From Mycobacterium sp. 852002-40037_SCH5390672 (GTDB taxonomy: Bacteria > Actinomycetota > Actinomycetes > Mycobacteriales > Mycobacteriaceae), in assembly GCF_001665875.1 (NCBI RefSeq), contig NZ_LZTA01000097.1, positions 183,991-247,990 on the forward strand: DNA of 64,000 nt, in the 5' to 3' direction. Under the pieces are notes generated by a model. That model was not told the origin of the DNA. It made no database searches and was given only the letters and a program-made list of their open reading frames with translations. Below are positions 33,646 through 41,181 of the stretch, piece by piece. Position 1 is the first letter of the stretch. Every line of letters starts with the position of its first letter. A program made the translations under genes and the position numbers.

Positions 33646-33770
33646 GGCAGCATCACCTGGCCAGCTCCCTTGCTTCCTCCAGTAACTGAACTGCTGTCCA
33701 CGGTAAACGTTTATCAGCTGGGCTACCAAATAATTGCCCGGCGCAGGCCGTCCGGGCATCCGCTGACAGG

Positions 33771-34040
33771 TCAGCGGTCGAGATCGGCCCGCAGCCGGGG
33801 CTCGTCAATCTCCCAGTAGCTGTGTTCGCGCCCCTCGAGCAGGATCACCGGCAGGCGGTCGCCGAACTCAGCCCGCAGCGCGGGGTTGCCCTCGGCGGCG
33901 GCGGCGTCGACGTCGGTCATCGACAACTCGAAGCCCAATTCAGCGGCGAGTTCGACCAACCGTGCGTGTACCCGCTCGCAGATGGTGCACCCGTCGCGGG
34001 TCAACAGCTCCACCTGTGGTCGGCCGGTCGCCTCAGTCAT
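33771..34040 (-). CDS. Glutaredoxin-like protein (Rv0508-like)
   Basis: 89 residues, thioredoxin fold of the glutaredoxin-like DUF836 kind: VELLTRDGCTICERVHARL carries a CxxC (Cys-Thr-Ile-Cys), and LPVILLEGREH holds the cis-Pro. The ATG at 34038-34040 is used; an ATG six bases upstream is equally open. Probable cytoplasmic thiol-disulfide enzyme working with mycothiol or thioredoxin. It is 125 bp upstream of hemA on the same strand and divergent from the Esx pair. Confidence 0.85.
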   Translation of the reverse strand: MTEATGRPQVELLTRDGCTICERVHARLVELAAELGFELSMTDVDAAAAEGNPALRAEFGDRLPVILLEGREHSYWEIDEPRLRADLDR

Positions 34041-34099
34041 GGGCACCAGTGTGGCACCGGTGACTTGTGGGGCTATCTACCAGGCGTTATGTTCCGACT

Positions 34100-34408
34100 A
34101 TGGCCGACGAAACGCTGCGGGTCGATCCTGTCGTGATGCAGGGTGCTGCCGCCTCGCTCAGCGGTGCGGCCGAGCAGCTTTCGGCCCAGCTGTCCCAGCT
34201 GGACGATCAGGTGGGTCAGCTGTTGGGCGGTTGGCAGGGCGCGTCGGGGACCGCCTATGGGTCCGCGTGGGAGCTGTGGCACCGGGGTGCCCGCGAGGTA
34301 GAGCTCGGGCTGTCGATGCTGGCGCATCTGGTGGGCCAGGCCAGCGGGGCATATCAGGGCAACGAGGCCGGATCCGCACAGGCGGAACGGGCGGTGCGTG
34401 GTGGCTGA
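34100..34408 (+). CDS. esxF: WXG100 protein, EsxF-like
   Basis: 102 residues. It is very close to EsxF: LRVDPVVMQGAAASLSGAAEQL, the W-x-G turn in LLGGWQGASGTAYGS, and WELWHRGAREVELGLSML. The C-terminal AYQGNEA provides a YxxxE type VII secretion signal. Two helices around the WxG turn should pair with the next product as a heterodimer. In M. tuberculosis EsxF (Rv3905c) is followed by EsxE and the channel-toxin CpnT; here cpnT is absent. The stop is overlapped by the esxE-like start. Confidence 0.9.
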   Translation: MADETLRVDPVVMQGAAASLSGAAEQLSAQLSQLDDQVGQLLGGWQGASGTAYGSAWELWHRGAREVELGLSMLAHLVGQASGAYQGNEAGSAQAERAVRGG

Positions 34409-34691
34409 GGCATTTCGGGTGGATCCGCAGGCGCTGACCGACGCGGTGCAGCGCATGGCAGCGTTTCAACGCTATGCCGAAGACATGATCACCGAAATCG
34501 ATTCGCGCGTCACGCGTTTGCACGCATCGTGGACGGGTGAAGCCGCCACGGCGCATGCCGAGGCGCATCAGCACTGGGTTCGCGGCGAGGCGATGATGCG
34601 CCAAGCGCTGGCGCAACTGGAAAAGGTAGCCACGACCGCACACGGCAACTACACCGGCGCAATCTCGACGAATCTCAATATGTGGTCGTGA
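34398..34691 (+). CDS. esxE: WXG100 protein, EsxE-like
   Basis: 97 residues from the first of two consecutive GTG codons (34398 or 34401). It is closely similar to EsxE: DPQALTDAVQRMAAFQRY, RLHASWTGEAATAHAEAHQHW and the C-terminal NYTGAISTNLNMWS. The W-T-G turn replaces WxG. The overlap with the EsxF-like frame by 11 bp ensures equal synthesis of the two dimer halves. No PE/PPE, Ecc component or CpnT follows; the next gene is serB1 after 213 bp. Confidence 0.9.
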   Translation: MVAEAFRVDPQALTDAVQRMAAFQRYAEDMITEIDSRVTRLHASWTGEAATAHAEAHQHWVRGEAMMRQALAQLEKVATTAHGNYTGAISTNLNMWS

Positions 34692-34743
34692 CTAAATGGC
34701 GCCGCCGGCGAGCGGTGTCCCCAACGGGTCGGGGTACCTCGAC

Positions 34744-34798
34744 CCAGCGTGACGCTGGTGTCACACTCGGCGTCGAACGTGACGCTAGCGGCACGTTC
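34744..34798. repeat. Two inverted repeats after the esx-like pair
   Basis: A perfect 15-nt palindrome with one central base (CCAGCGT, G, ACGCTGG) occupies 34744-34758. A second hairpin has arms GAACGTG (34775-34781) and CACGTTC (34792-34798) around a 10-nt loop that contains CGCTAGCG. The GTGACGCT word occurs in both. It lies in the 213 bp gap before serB1 and may be a terminator for the esx pair or a small dispersed repeat. No U run follows. Confidence 0.55.
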
Positions 34799-34904
34799 GT
34801 GAGCCCGGGTCACGTCAACGCCCCCCACGGCATCTGCCCGATAGGGTTGGAGATCGGGCACCCGCTGGGTCGCCAGGCAACACAGCGATCTAGGAGGTTT
34901 GGTG

Positions 34905-35813
34905 ATGACTTCCTCTGAGCCGGCCAACGCGGACCACACCGGTTACGTTGACCTGGAGTCGCTGGCCGCGGACGCCAGCGCCGCCCGCGCGATCGAGGGC
35001 ATGCAGGAAGCCGCCGCCTCGCAGGACCGTCCGCAGCCCCCGATCGACCTGACCGCCGCCGCCTTCTTCGACGTGGACAACACGCTCGTGCAGGGCTCCT
35101 CGGCCGTGCATTTCGGCCGCGGGCTGGCCACGCGTAACTACTTCACCTACCGCGACGTGCTCGGATTCATCTACGCGCAGGCCAAGTTCCAGATCCTCGG
35201 GACAGAAAACAGCAACGACGTCGCCGCCGGACGGCGCAAGGCGCTCGCCTTCATCGAGGGCCGATCGGTCGAACAGCTGATCACCCTGGGCGAGGAGATC
35301 TACGACGAGATCATCGCCGACAAGATCTGGCCCGGCACGCGCGAGCTCACCCAGATGCATCTCGATGCCGGCCAGCAGGTGTGGCTGATCACCGCCACCC
35401 CCTACGAGCTCGCCGCGACCATCGCGCGACGGCTCGGCCTGACCGGCGCGCTCGGCACGGTCGCGGAATCGGTCGACGGCGTCTTCACCGGCCGGCTGGT
35501 CGGCGACATCTTGCACGGCACCGGCAAGGCGCACGCGGTGCGCTCGCTGGCAATTCGCGAGGGGCTGAACCTGAAGCGCTGCACCGCCTACTCGGACAGC
35601 TATAACGATGTGCCGATGCTGTCGCTGGTGGGCACTGCGGTGGCCATCAACCCCGACGCCCGCCTGCGCGCGCTGGCCCGGGAGCGTGGATGGGAGATTC
35701 GCGATTTCCGCACCGCGCGTAAGGCGGCCAGGATCGGGGTGCCGTCGGCGTTGGCGCTGGGCGCAGCCGGTGGTGCGCTGGCTGCGCTGGCCTCTCGGCG
35801 GCAATCACGCTGA
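34905..35813 (+). CDS. serB1: HAD-IB family phosphatase, SerB1-like
   Basis: 302 residues from ATG 34905, preceded by AGGAGG at 34893-34898. HAD motifs: AAFFDVDNTLVQGSS (nucleophile Asp), WLITATPYELA (motif II), and CTAYSDSYNDVPMLSLVG (motif IV). A helical cap (residues about 70-130) marks subclass IB, as in phosphoserine phosphatase. The C-terminal GALAALASR segment is hydrophobic. It is annotated in M. tuberculosis as SerB1 (Rv0505c), but true phosphoserine activity is not certain. In H37Rv mmpS2/mmpL2 lie between this gene and the Rv0508 homologue; here the esx-like pair takes that place. Confidence 0.85.
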   Translation: MTSSEPANADHTGYVDLESLAADASAARAIEGMQEAAASQDRPQPPIDLTAAAFFDVDNTLVQGSSAVHFGRGLATRNYFTYRDVLGFIYAQAKFQILGTENSNDVAAGRRKALAFIEGRSVEQLITLGEEIYDEIIADKIWPGTRELTQMHLDAGQQVWLITATPYELAATIARRLGLTGALGTVAESVDGVFTGRLVGDILHGTGKAHAVRSLAIREGLNLKRCTAYSDSYNDVPMLSLVGTAVAINPDARLRALARERGWEIRDFRTARKAARIGVPSALALGAAGGALAALASRRQSR

Positions 35814-35857
35814 TAGGCTGCGCCGCTGAGACACAATCGAGCGGAGGGCATAGCGCC

Positions 35858-36379
35858 ATGACAGTCCCCAAGGAAGCCGAAGGGCTCATCGGCAGCCATT
35901 ACCGCGCACCGGATTACTTCGAGGTCGGTCGCGAGAAGATCCGCGAGTTCGCAATGGCGATCAAGGATGACCATCCGGCGCACTTCGACGAGAGTGAGTC
36001 CGAGAACGCTGGGTACTCCGACATGGTGGCGCCGCTGACGTTCCTCGCGATCGCCGGGCGCCGTGTGCAGCTGGAGATCTTCACCAAGTTCAGCATCCCG
36101 ATCAACATCGCCCGGGTCATTCATCGCGACCAGAAGTTCAAGTTCCACCGGCCGATCCTGGCGCACGATAGGCTTTACTTCGACACTTACCTCGACTCGG
36201 TAATTGAGTCCCACGGCACGGTGCTCGCGGAGATCCGCAGCGAAGTGACCGACGCCGACGGCAAGCCGATCGTCACCAGTGTCGTCACGATGTTGGGAGA
36301 ATCGACAAACGAAGCCGATGTTGCAGCAACCGCCGCGGCAGTTGCATCCATATCCGCAGGAAAGTTAGGGGCGTTGTAA
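35858..36379 (+). CDS. hadD: FAS-II (3R)-hydroxyacyl-ACP dehydratase subunit, HadD-like
   Basis: 173 residues, hotdog fold of the FAS1/HadA-type dehydratase family (UPF0336): IGSHYRAPDYFEVGREKIREFAMAIKD, NAGYSDMVAPLTFLAIAGRR, KFKFHRPILAHDRLYFD. The homologue Rv0504c/HadD is known to be needed for full-length mycolates in mycobacteria. ATG 35858 follows GGAGGG. Its TAA is directly followed by the cmaA2 ATG, so the two mycolate genes are one unit. Confidence 0.88.
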   Translation: MTVPKEAEGLIGSHYRAPDYFEVGREKIREFAMAIKDDHPAHFDESESENAGYSDMVAPLTFLAIAGRRVQLEIFTKFSIPINIARVIHRDQKFKFHRPILAHDRLYFDTYLDSVIESHGTVLAEIRSEVTDADGKPIVTSVVTMLGESTNEADVAATAAAVASISAGKLGAL

Positions 36380-37306
36380 ATGTCTGTACCGGGGGAAACG
36401 GGAAGTACGCAACTGAAACCGCCGGTCGAAGCGGTCCGATCCCACTACGACAAATCCAACGAATTCTTCAAGCTTTGGCTTGATCCGTCGATGACCTACA
36501 GCTGCGGCTACTTCGACGAGAATCCGGACCCGCAGCATCTGACCAAGACGCTGGAAGAAGCCCAGTACGCCAAGCGCAAGCTCGCGCTGGACAAGCTCAA
36601 CCTCGAGCCGGGCATGACGCTGCTGGACATCGGTAGCGGCTGGGGCTCGACGATGCGCCACGCCGTGCAGGAGTACGACGTCAACGTCATCGGCCTGACG
36701 CTGAGCGAGAACCAGCACGCTCACTGCGTGGCCGAGTTCGAAAAAATGGACAGCCCCCGCCGCAAGGAGGTGCGGATCCAGGGCTGGGAGGAATTCCCCG
36801 ACGAGCCGATCGACCGCATCGTGTCGCTGGGCGCGTTCGAGCACTTCGCCGATGGAGCGGGCGACGCTGGGTACGAGCGCTACGCCACCTTCTTCAAGAA
36901 GTACTACGACCTGCTGCCCGACGATGGGCGGATGTTGCTGCACAGCATCGTGGTGCCCAGTGCCGAGGAGGGCAAAAAACTCGGGTTGCAGGTGAACATG
37001 ACCTTGCTGCGGTTCATCAGTTTCATCCTGAAGGAGATCTACCCGGGCGGTAAGCTGCCTCAGGTCGACCTGGTCGACAAGTACTCGACTGACGCGGGTT
37101 TCAAGATCGAGCGCCATCACTTCATCGGCAAGAACTACGTTCCGACGCTGACGGCCTGGGCGGACGCCCTCGAGGCGCACAAGGACGAGGCGATTGCCCT
37201 GAAGGGACAGGAAACTTACGACATCTACTTGAAGTACTTGCGGGGCTGCTCGGACCTGTTCCGCGACGGCTACACGAACGTGTGCCAGTTCACGCTGGTC
37301 AAGTAG
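36380..37306 (+). CDS. cmaA2: Cyclopropane mycolic acid synthase CmaA2
   Basis: 308 residues, mycolic acid methyltransferase family. SAM-binding LLDIGSGWGSTMRHAV at about 75-90; substrate motif VRSHYDKSNEFFKLWLDPSMTYSCGYF at the N-terminus; IVSLGAFEHFADGAG and VCQFTLVK at the end. It puts a cyclopropane on mycolate double bonds (trans in M. tuberculosis CmaA2, Rv0503c). It is followed by a strong intrinsic terminator. A second family member, pcaA, starts at 63741. Confidence 0.93.
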   Translation: MSVPGETGSTQLKPPVEAVRSHYDKSNEFFKLWLDPSMTYSCGYFDENPDPQHLTKTLEEAQYAKRKLALDKLNLEPGMTLLDIGSGWGSTMRHAVQEYDVNVIGLTLSENQHAHCVAEFEKMDSPRRKEVRIQGWEEFPDEPIDRIVSLGAFEHFADGAGDAGYERYATFFKKYYDLLPDDGRMLLHSIVVPSAEEGKKLGLQVNMTLLRFISFILKEIYPGGKLPQVDLVDKYSTDAGFKIERHHFIGKNYVPTLTAWADALEAHKDEAIALKGQETYDIYLKYLRGCSDLFRDGYTNVCQFTLVK

Positions 37307-37324
37307 TCGGCTTCTTCAAAGGTC

Positions 37325-37361
37325 AACGCCATCGCGGATTTCCGCGGTGGCGTTTCCTTTT
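37325..37361 (+). terminator. Intrinsic terminator after cmaA2
   Basis: Arms 37325-37338 and 37341-37354 pair over 14 bp with a single G-U and a 2-nt loop (in practice a 4-nt loop), followed by a T-rich run TCCTTTT. It begins 19 bp after the cmaA2 stop. The run is on the plus strand, so it terminates serB1-hadD-cmaA2 transcription. Confidence 0.85.
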
Positions 37362-37386
37362 GCGCGGCTACGCCGATCTGGGCGGC

Positions 37387-38451
37387 TCAGCCGAAGAAGA
37401 TGTTGCGACGGCCGGCGAGCAGCCGGTACAGCGTCTGCTGGATGGTCTCGCGCACCTGGTCGGTGAGCTCGAAGGTGACCATCGGGTCGTCGGCGTCGGA
37501 CGCGGCGTAGTCGTCGGTATAGATCGGCGCACCGAACGCGATGTGCCATTTCGACGGCAGCGGCACCAGGCCCACGGGTCCGGCCAGCGGGAACAGCGGC
37601 GTGATCGGGAAATACGGCAGCCCGAACAGCCGTGCCAGCAGCTTGACGTCGGTCAGCATCGGGTAGATCTCTTCGGACCCGATGATCGAGCAGGGAATGA
37701 TCGGCGCCTTGGTCCGCAGCGCCGCCGTGACGAATCCACCACGGCCGAACCGCTGCAGCCGGTAGCGGTCCTCGAAGCGCTTGCCCAGCCCCTTGTAGCC
37801 CTCAGGGAACACGGCGGTGAGCTCGCCCGCGGCGAGCAACCGGTGCGCGTCCGTCGCGCAGGCCATGGTGTGGCCTGCCCTGCGGGCCGCCTCGCCCACC
37901 ACGGGCAGGTCGAACACCATGTCGGCGGCGAGCAGCCGCAGCTCGCGATGCGCGGGGTGTTCGTCGTGGACGGCCACCGACAGCATCAATCCGTCGAATG
38001 GCAGCACGCCGGCGTGGTTGGCGACGACCAGCGCGGCACCGTCGCTCGGCAGATTCTCGATGCCGCTCACCTCGACCCGGAACCAGGACCGGAAAAACAG
38101 GCGCAGCAACGGCCGCACGATCGCGCTGTTGAAGTGCGGATCGAAGCCGAACTCGTCGACGGTGTAATCGCCGGTGAGCCGCTGGCGGAGGAATCCGGCG
38201 ACAGCGGCGACGCGCTGCGCCAGGTCGTTCAGCGGTGCTTCGGCGGACGGGGCCCCCGCGGCGCGGCGGTGCTCGTCGATTTCGCGAACCACCGCGGCGA
38301 TCTGCTCGGCCGACGCGCGACCGTTCGGATCGGACAGTAACGAAGGATGTTGGCGAGCTGACTCTGCTCGCTGATCGGCTCTCCGACGCGCCGCTACCCG
38401 ACCCCGATTAGTGTGCAGTGGAATGACATTCGCTCTGGTTTCACCCGCCAC
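37387..38451 (-). CDS. PlsC-like lysophospholipid acyltransferase (Rv0502-like)
   Basis: 354 residues from GTG 38449-38451, chosen for the AGGTAGG ribosome site; it overlaps nothing but lies 5 bp from the galE2 stop. The acyltransferase motifs NHAGVLPFDGLML (H-x4-D, with residues NHAGVLPFD), FPEGYKGLGKRF and IIPCSIIGSEEIYP are visible, in an integral-peripheral membrane acyltransferase fold. Residues 1-90 are a charged N-terminal extension. Likely makes or remodels phospholipid or acylglycerol. Substrate unknown. Matches Rv0502. Confidence 0.86.
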   Translation of the reverse strand: MAGETRANVIPLHTNRGRVAARRRADQRAESARQHPSLLSDPNGRASAEQIAAVVREIDEHRRAAGAPSAEAPLNDLAQRVAAVAGFLRQRLTGDYTVDEFGFDPHFNSAIVRPLLRLFFRSWFRVEVSGIENLPSDGAALVVANHAGVLPFDGLMLSVAVHDEHPAHRELRLLAADMVFDLPVVGEAARRAGHTMACATDAHRLLAAGELTAVFPEGYKGLGKRFEDRYRLQRFGRGGFVTAALRTKAPIIPCSIIGSEEIYPMLTDVKLLARLFGLPYFPITPLFPLAGPVGLVPLPSKWHIAFGAPIYTDDYAASDADDPMVTFELTDQVRETIQQTLYRLLAGRRNIFFG

Positions 38452-38456
38452 GATTC

Positions 38457-39584
38457 CTACCTGACCCCACCCCACGGAATTGGATTTCGGCTCCCCCAGC
38501 GCTGAGCCAGGGATATGGCGCGACCTTCCCAGGAGCGTACCCGATGTGGGTCGATAATGGGAGTCAAGCTTCGGCCGCGCACATAGTCGTCAAAGGCCTC
38601 CGCCGTCGTCCATTTCGGTTGATAGCCAAGTTCTGAGCGCATCCGGCTGGTATCCATGACGCGGCCATAACTCAAGTAATCAAACTGATCACGACTGATC
38701 TCGTTGTAACGATTCGCGCGCCGTAGAGAATCCAGGGCCCAGACGCCGAAACCCGGTACGGGCAAAGGGATCCGGCCCGCCCGCCGGATTGCCTGCGACA
38801 GCATGATGATTCCGTCCGCGCCGATGTTGAACGTTCCCGCCTTGCCGGCCATCGCCGCACGCTCCAGCGCGCCCAGCGCATCCTGCTCGTGCAGCAGTTG
38901 CAATCGCGCGTCGCGGCCGAACATGGTCGGCACCAAAGGCCCGGCCAGATAACGCGACAGCGTGGTGTCCATCGCCGGGCCGATCATGTTGGCCAACCGC
39001 AGGATCGTCACGGCGATGTCGGGCCGGCGCCGCCCCAATCCGCGCGCGTAGGCCTCGATATCGAGGCTGTCCTTGGCGAAACCGTCGCGGAAGGGTCGAC
39101 GGCTGGTGCTGTCCTCGGTGAACATCACCGGATCGTGAGCGCTCGACCCGTACACCTCAGACGTCGACTTGAGCACCACCCGGCGTACCGAGGGGGCCTT
39201 CTGGCAGGCCGCGAACAGCTGCATCGCGCCCATCACGTTGATCTCTTTCAAGGCCGCGGTACCGCCGGATCGCGGCGCGTACGACGCGGCCGCCGCGTGC
39301 ACCACCGTGTCGACGTCGCCGTTGCGAATCACCTTGGCTATGAAGGGATTTCGAATGTCGGCGCGGACGAACTCGGCGCGCCCCATGCGGCGCAGCATGT
39401 CCTTGCTCGGGGCTATCGCATCCACCGCGATGACCCCCTTGATCATCGGGTTCTGCGCGAGCCGAGCCGTCAGGTAGCCGCCCAGGAACCGGCAGGCCCC
39501 AGTGACCAGCACGATTTTGGGGTAATGCACCGTGTTGCCGGCGGTGTCACCCGGCCCGGCGTTCTCCCCATTCGACGGATCCAC
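38457..39584 (-). CDS. galE2: Extended SDR NAD(P)-dependent epimerase, GalE2-like
   Basis: 375 residues from GTG 39582-39584. The nucleotide-binding motif IVLVTGACRFLGGYLTARL (GxxxxxG variant, residues about 25-43) follows a 20-residue hydrophilic tail. VVHAAAASYAPRSGG, the Ser of VVLKSTSEVYG and FAKDSLDIEAYARGLG follow. The usual catalytic YxxxK is not clearly present at the expected place (AKDSLDIEAYARG), so epimerase activity is uncertain despite the galE2 name in M. tuberculosis (Rv0501). Confidence 0.82.
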   Translation of the reverse strand: MDPSNGENAGPGDTAGNTVHYPKIVLVTGACRFLGGYLTARLAQNPMIKGVIAVDAIAPSKDMLRRMGRAEFVRADIRNPFIAKVIRNGDVDTVVHAAAASYAPRSGGTAALKEINVMGAMQLFAACQKAPSVRRVVLKSTSEVYGSSAHDPVMFTEDSTSRRPFRDGFAKDSLDIEAYARGLGRRRPDIAVTILRLANMIGPAMDTTLSRYLAGPLVPTMFGRDARLQLLHEQDALGALERAAMAGKAGTFNIGADGIIMLSQAIRRAGRIPLPVPGFGVWALDSLRRANRYNEISRDQFDYLSYGRVMDTSRMRSELGYQPKWTTAEAFDDYVRGRSLTPIIDPHRVRSWEGRAISLAQRWGSRNPIPWGGVR

Positions 39585-39634
39585 TCGAACAGCCTAGCGG
39601 CCAGGCGAGATGGCGGCACTATGCCGCGGACGGG

Positions 39635-39736
39635 TTACTTGCCGAGTTTTCTGCGCTGCACCCGGGTACGACGCAGCAGCTTGCGGTGCTTCTTCTTCGA
39701 CATACGCTTGCGCCGCTTCTTGATTACTGAACCCAT
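39635..39736 (-). CDS. Small ribosomal subunit protein bS22 (33 aa)
   Basis: 33 residues, 19 of them Lys or Arg, beginning [17 protein letters not shown] and ending [12 protein letters not shown]. This matches the actinobacterial 30S protein bS22 (AURKAIP1/COX24 domain) seen in mycobacterial ribosome structures. Start ATG 39734-39736, stop TAA 39635-39637. It is 50 bp before the galE2 start on the same strand. Rv0500B in M. tuberculosis. Confidence 0.9.
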
Positions 39737-39850
39737 GAACTCCGCTATCTGACCGTGGCCTGCTTCAAAGATTGGACCCGGACACTTTACCCAGCGGAAC
39801 GCACCGAACACCAAACCGGTGTCGACCGATCGCCGCGCAACGGCAGAGCC

Positions 39851-39876
39851 ACGGTGCCGCCCGCGAGCGGCACCGT
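39851..39876 (-). terminator. Stem-loop between BldC-like and bS22 genes
   Basis: Perfect 10-bp arms 39851-39860 (ACGGTGCCGC) and 39867-39876 (GCGGCACCGT) around a 6-nt loop. On the minus strand it begins 6 nt after the BldC-like stop. No U run on that strand, so it may be an inefficient terminator or a processing site that sets the bS22 level. Confidence 0.5.
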
Positions 39877-39882
39877 TTCAGG

Positions 39883-40140
39883 TCAGCCGGCGTCGAAGTA
39901 CGACGTTTCCAGCATGTCGTGGACGGCCTTGGCGTGTACCCGGAAGGACCGGCCCACCCGCACCGCGGGCAGCTCGCCGTTATGCACCAACCGGTACACC
40001 GTCATCTTGGAGACCCGCATCAACGCCGCTACCTCCGCGACGGTGAGAAACTGCGTCCTGCCCTGCGGGCTGTCAACGGAACTGGCGTCCCGTGGTTTAC
40101 CTGCAGCATCTCGCGCTGATGGCCCGTTACTAGACGTCAT
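39883..40140 (-). CDS. BldC/MerR-type small DNA-binding protein (Rv0500A-like)
   Basis: 85 residues. A disordered Ser/Asp-rich N-terminus of about 30 residues is followed by a winged helix-turn-helix: FLTVAEVAALMRVSKMTVYRLVHNGELPAVRVGRSFRVHAKAV is a MerR-like/excisionase fold as in Streptomyces BldC. Such proteins bind DNA as head-to-tail oligomers. It has no effector domain. Its leader (40141-40278) contains a stable hairpin. Confidence 0.88.
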   Translation of the reverse strand: MTSSNGPSARDAAGKPRDASSVDSPQGRTQFLTVAEVAALMRVSKMTVYRLVHNGELPAVRVGRSFRVHAKAVHDMLETSYFDAG

Positions 40141-40168
40141 CGCAACCCAATCGTGTCAGGCACGCGCA

Positions 40169-40194
40169 TGCCAGCGGCTTCCCCTCCGCTGGCA
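40169..40194 (-). promoter_or_regulatory. Hairpin in the leader of the BldC-like gene
   Basis: Arms TGCCAGCGG (40169-40177) and CCGCTGGCA (40186-40194) pair perfectly across an 8-nt loop. It is 29 bp upstream of the BldC-like ATG and 85 bp downstream of the proC stop, both on the minus strand. It could end proC transcripts or act in the leader. No U run. Confidence 0.45.
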
Positions 40195-40278
40195 CCCACA
40201 CGTGCTTACAAGAGGAGAATAGCGGGACTAATGGGGTTACTGGTACTGGTGGGGGACAATCAGTTTAAAAAACTTGTC

Positions 40279-41166
40279 TTACTCTGATGTAATTCTTAGC
40301 TGCTCAGAGCGCATTTTGGCGGCCTGAACGGCCGCGTCAACGGCCGCGCGCAGGCCCCCCCGTTCCAGCTCGCGCAGGGCGGCCGCGGTGGTACCGCCGG
40401 GCGACGTGACGGTCGCCCGCAGCTGCGTTGCCGTGGCGTCCACCCGCAGGCCCGGCGTCTCGGCATCGCCCAGCCGCCGATCGGCGTCCATGCGCTCCAG
40501 CAGCATCGCGGCAGAGCCGGCCATGGTCTGCGCGGTCAGGTCGGCGGCCACCTCGCGGCTCAGACCCGCGGCGACCCCGGCGTCGACCAGGGCCTCGACC
40601 AGTAGGAAGAAATACGCCGGGCCGGAGCCCGAGAGCGCGGTGACGGCGTCCATTTGGCCCTCCGGAACTGTCAGCACGCCGCCGACGGAGTCGAACAGGG
40701 CCGAGACGCCCTCGAGTTGTGGCGCGGTGACGAACCTCCCCTTGGCCAGGGCCGTGACCCCGGCGCCGACCAGGGCCGCCGCGTTCGGCATGGCCCGCAC
40801 CACCGGCGTCCCGGCCGGAAGTTTGGACTCGAAGTAGGTGATCGTGATCCCGGCCGCGACCGTGACGAACACCTGCTCGGCGGTATCACTCTCGGCGGCG
40901 CCCGCCGCGCGGGCGATCTCGGCCATCACCGACTCGACATCAGCGGGTTTCACCGCGACCACCACGAACGACGCGTTCTCCACCGCGTCGGACACCGAGC
41001 TGATCAGCACCGAATAGGTGTCGGCCAGATACTTGGCGCGTTCGGGAACCCGCTCGACCACCACCAGGTCTTTGACCTGCCGGCCCGCCCGCAGCAGACC
41101 CGACAGCAGTGCCTCCCCGATGCTGCCGCCACCGATGATCGCGATTCTTGCCATGCCGGACAGCAT
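40279..41166 (-). CDS. proC: Pyrroline-5-carboxylate reductase ProC
   Basis: 295 residues from ATG 41164-41166, the length of M. tuberculosis ProC; an internal ATG at 41154 (MARIAI) also fits. NADPH motif RIAIIGGGSIGEALLSGLL, VVVAVKPADVESV, and the C-terminal domain signature ALSGSGPAYFFLLVEALVDAGVAAGLSR with TSPGGTTAAALRELERGG are complete. It makes proline from pyrroline-5-carboxylate. Starts 15 bp after the thioesterase stop. Confidence 0.96.
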   Translation of the reverse strand: MLSGMARIAIIGGGSIGEALLSGLLRAGRQVKDLVVVERVPERAKYLADTYSVLISSVSDAVENASFVVVAVKPADVESVMAEIARAAGAAESDTAEQVFVTVAAGITITYFESKLPAGTPVVRAMPNAAALVGAGVTALAKGRFVTAPQLEGVSALFDSVGGVLTVPEGQMDAVTALSGSGPAYFFLLVEALVDAGVAAGLSREVAADLTAQTMAGSAAMLLERMDADRRLGDAETPGLRVDATATQLRATVTSPGGTTAAALRELERGGLRAAVDAAVQAAKMRSEQLRITSE

Positions 41167-41181
41167 CGCAGACACGAGGCA

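Noticed and set aside
34682..34918. Possible small gene after esxE-like
   Set aside because: It covers two inverted repeats and the serB1 ribosome site, and the product has no recognisable features.
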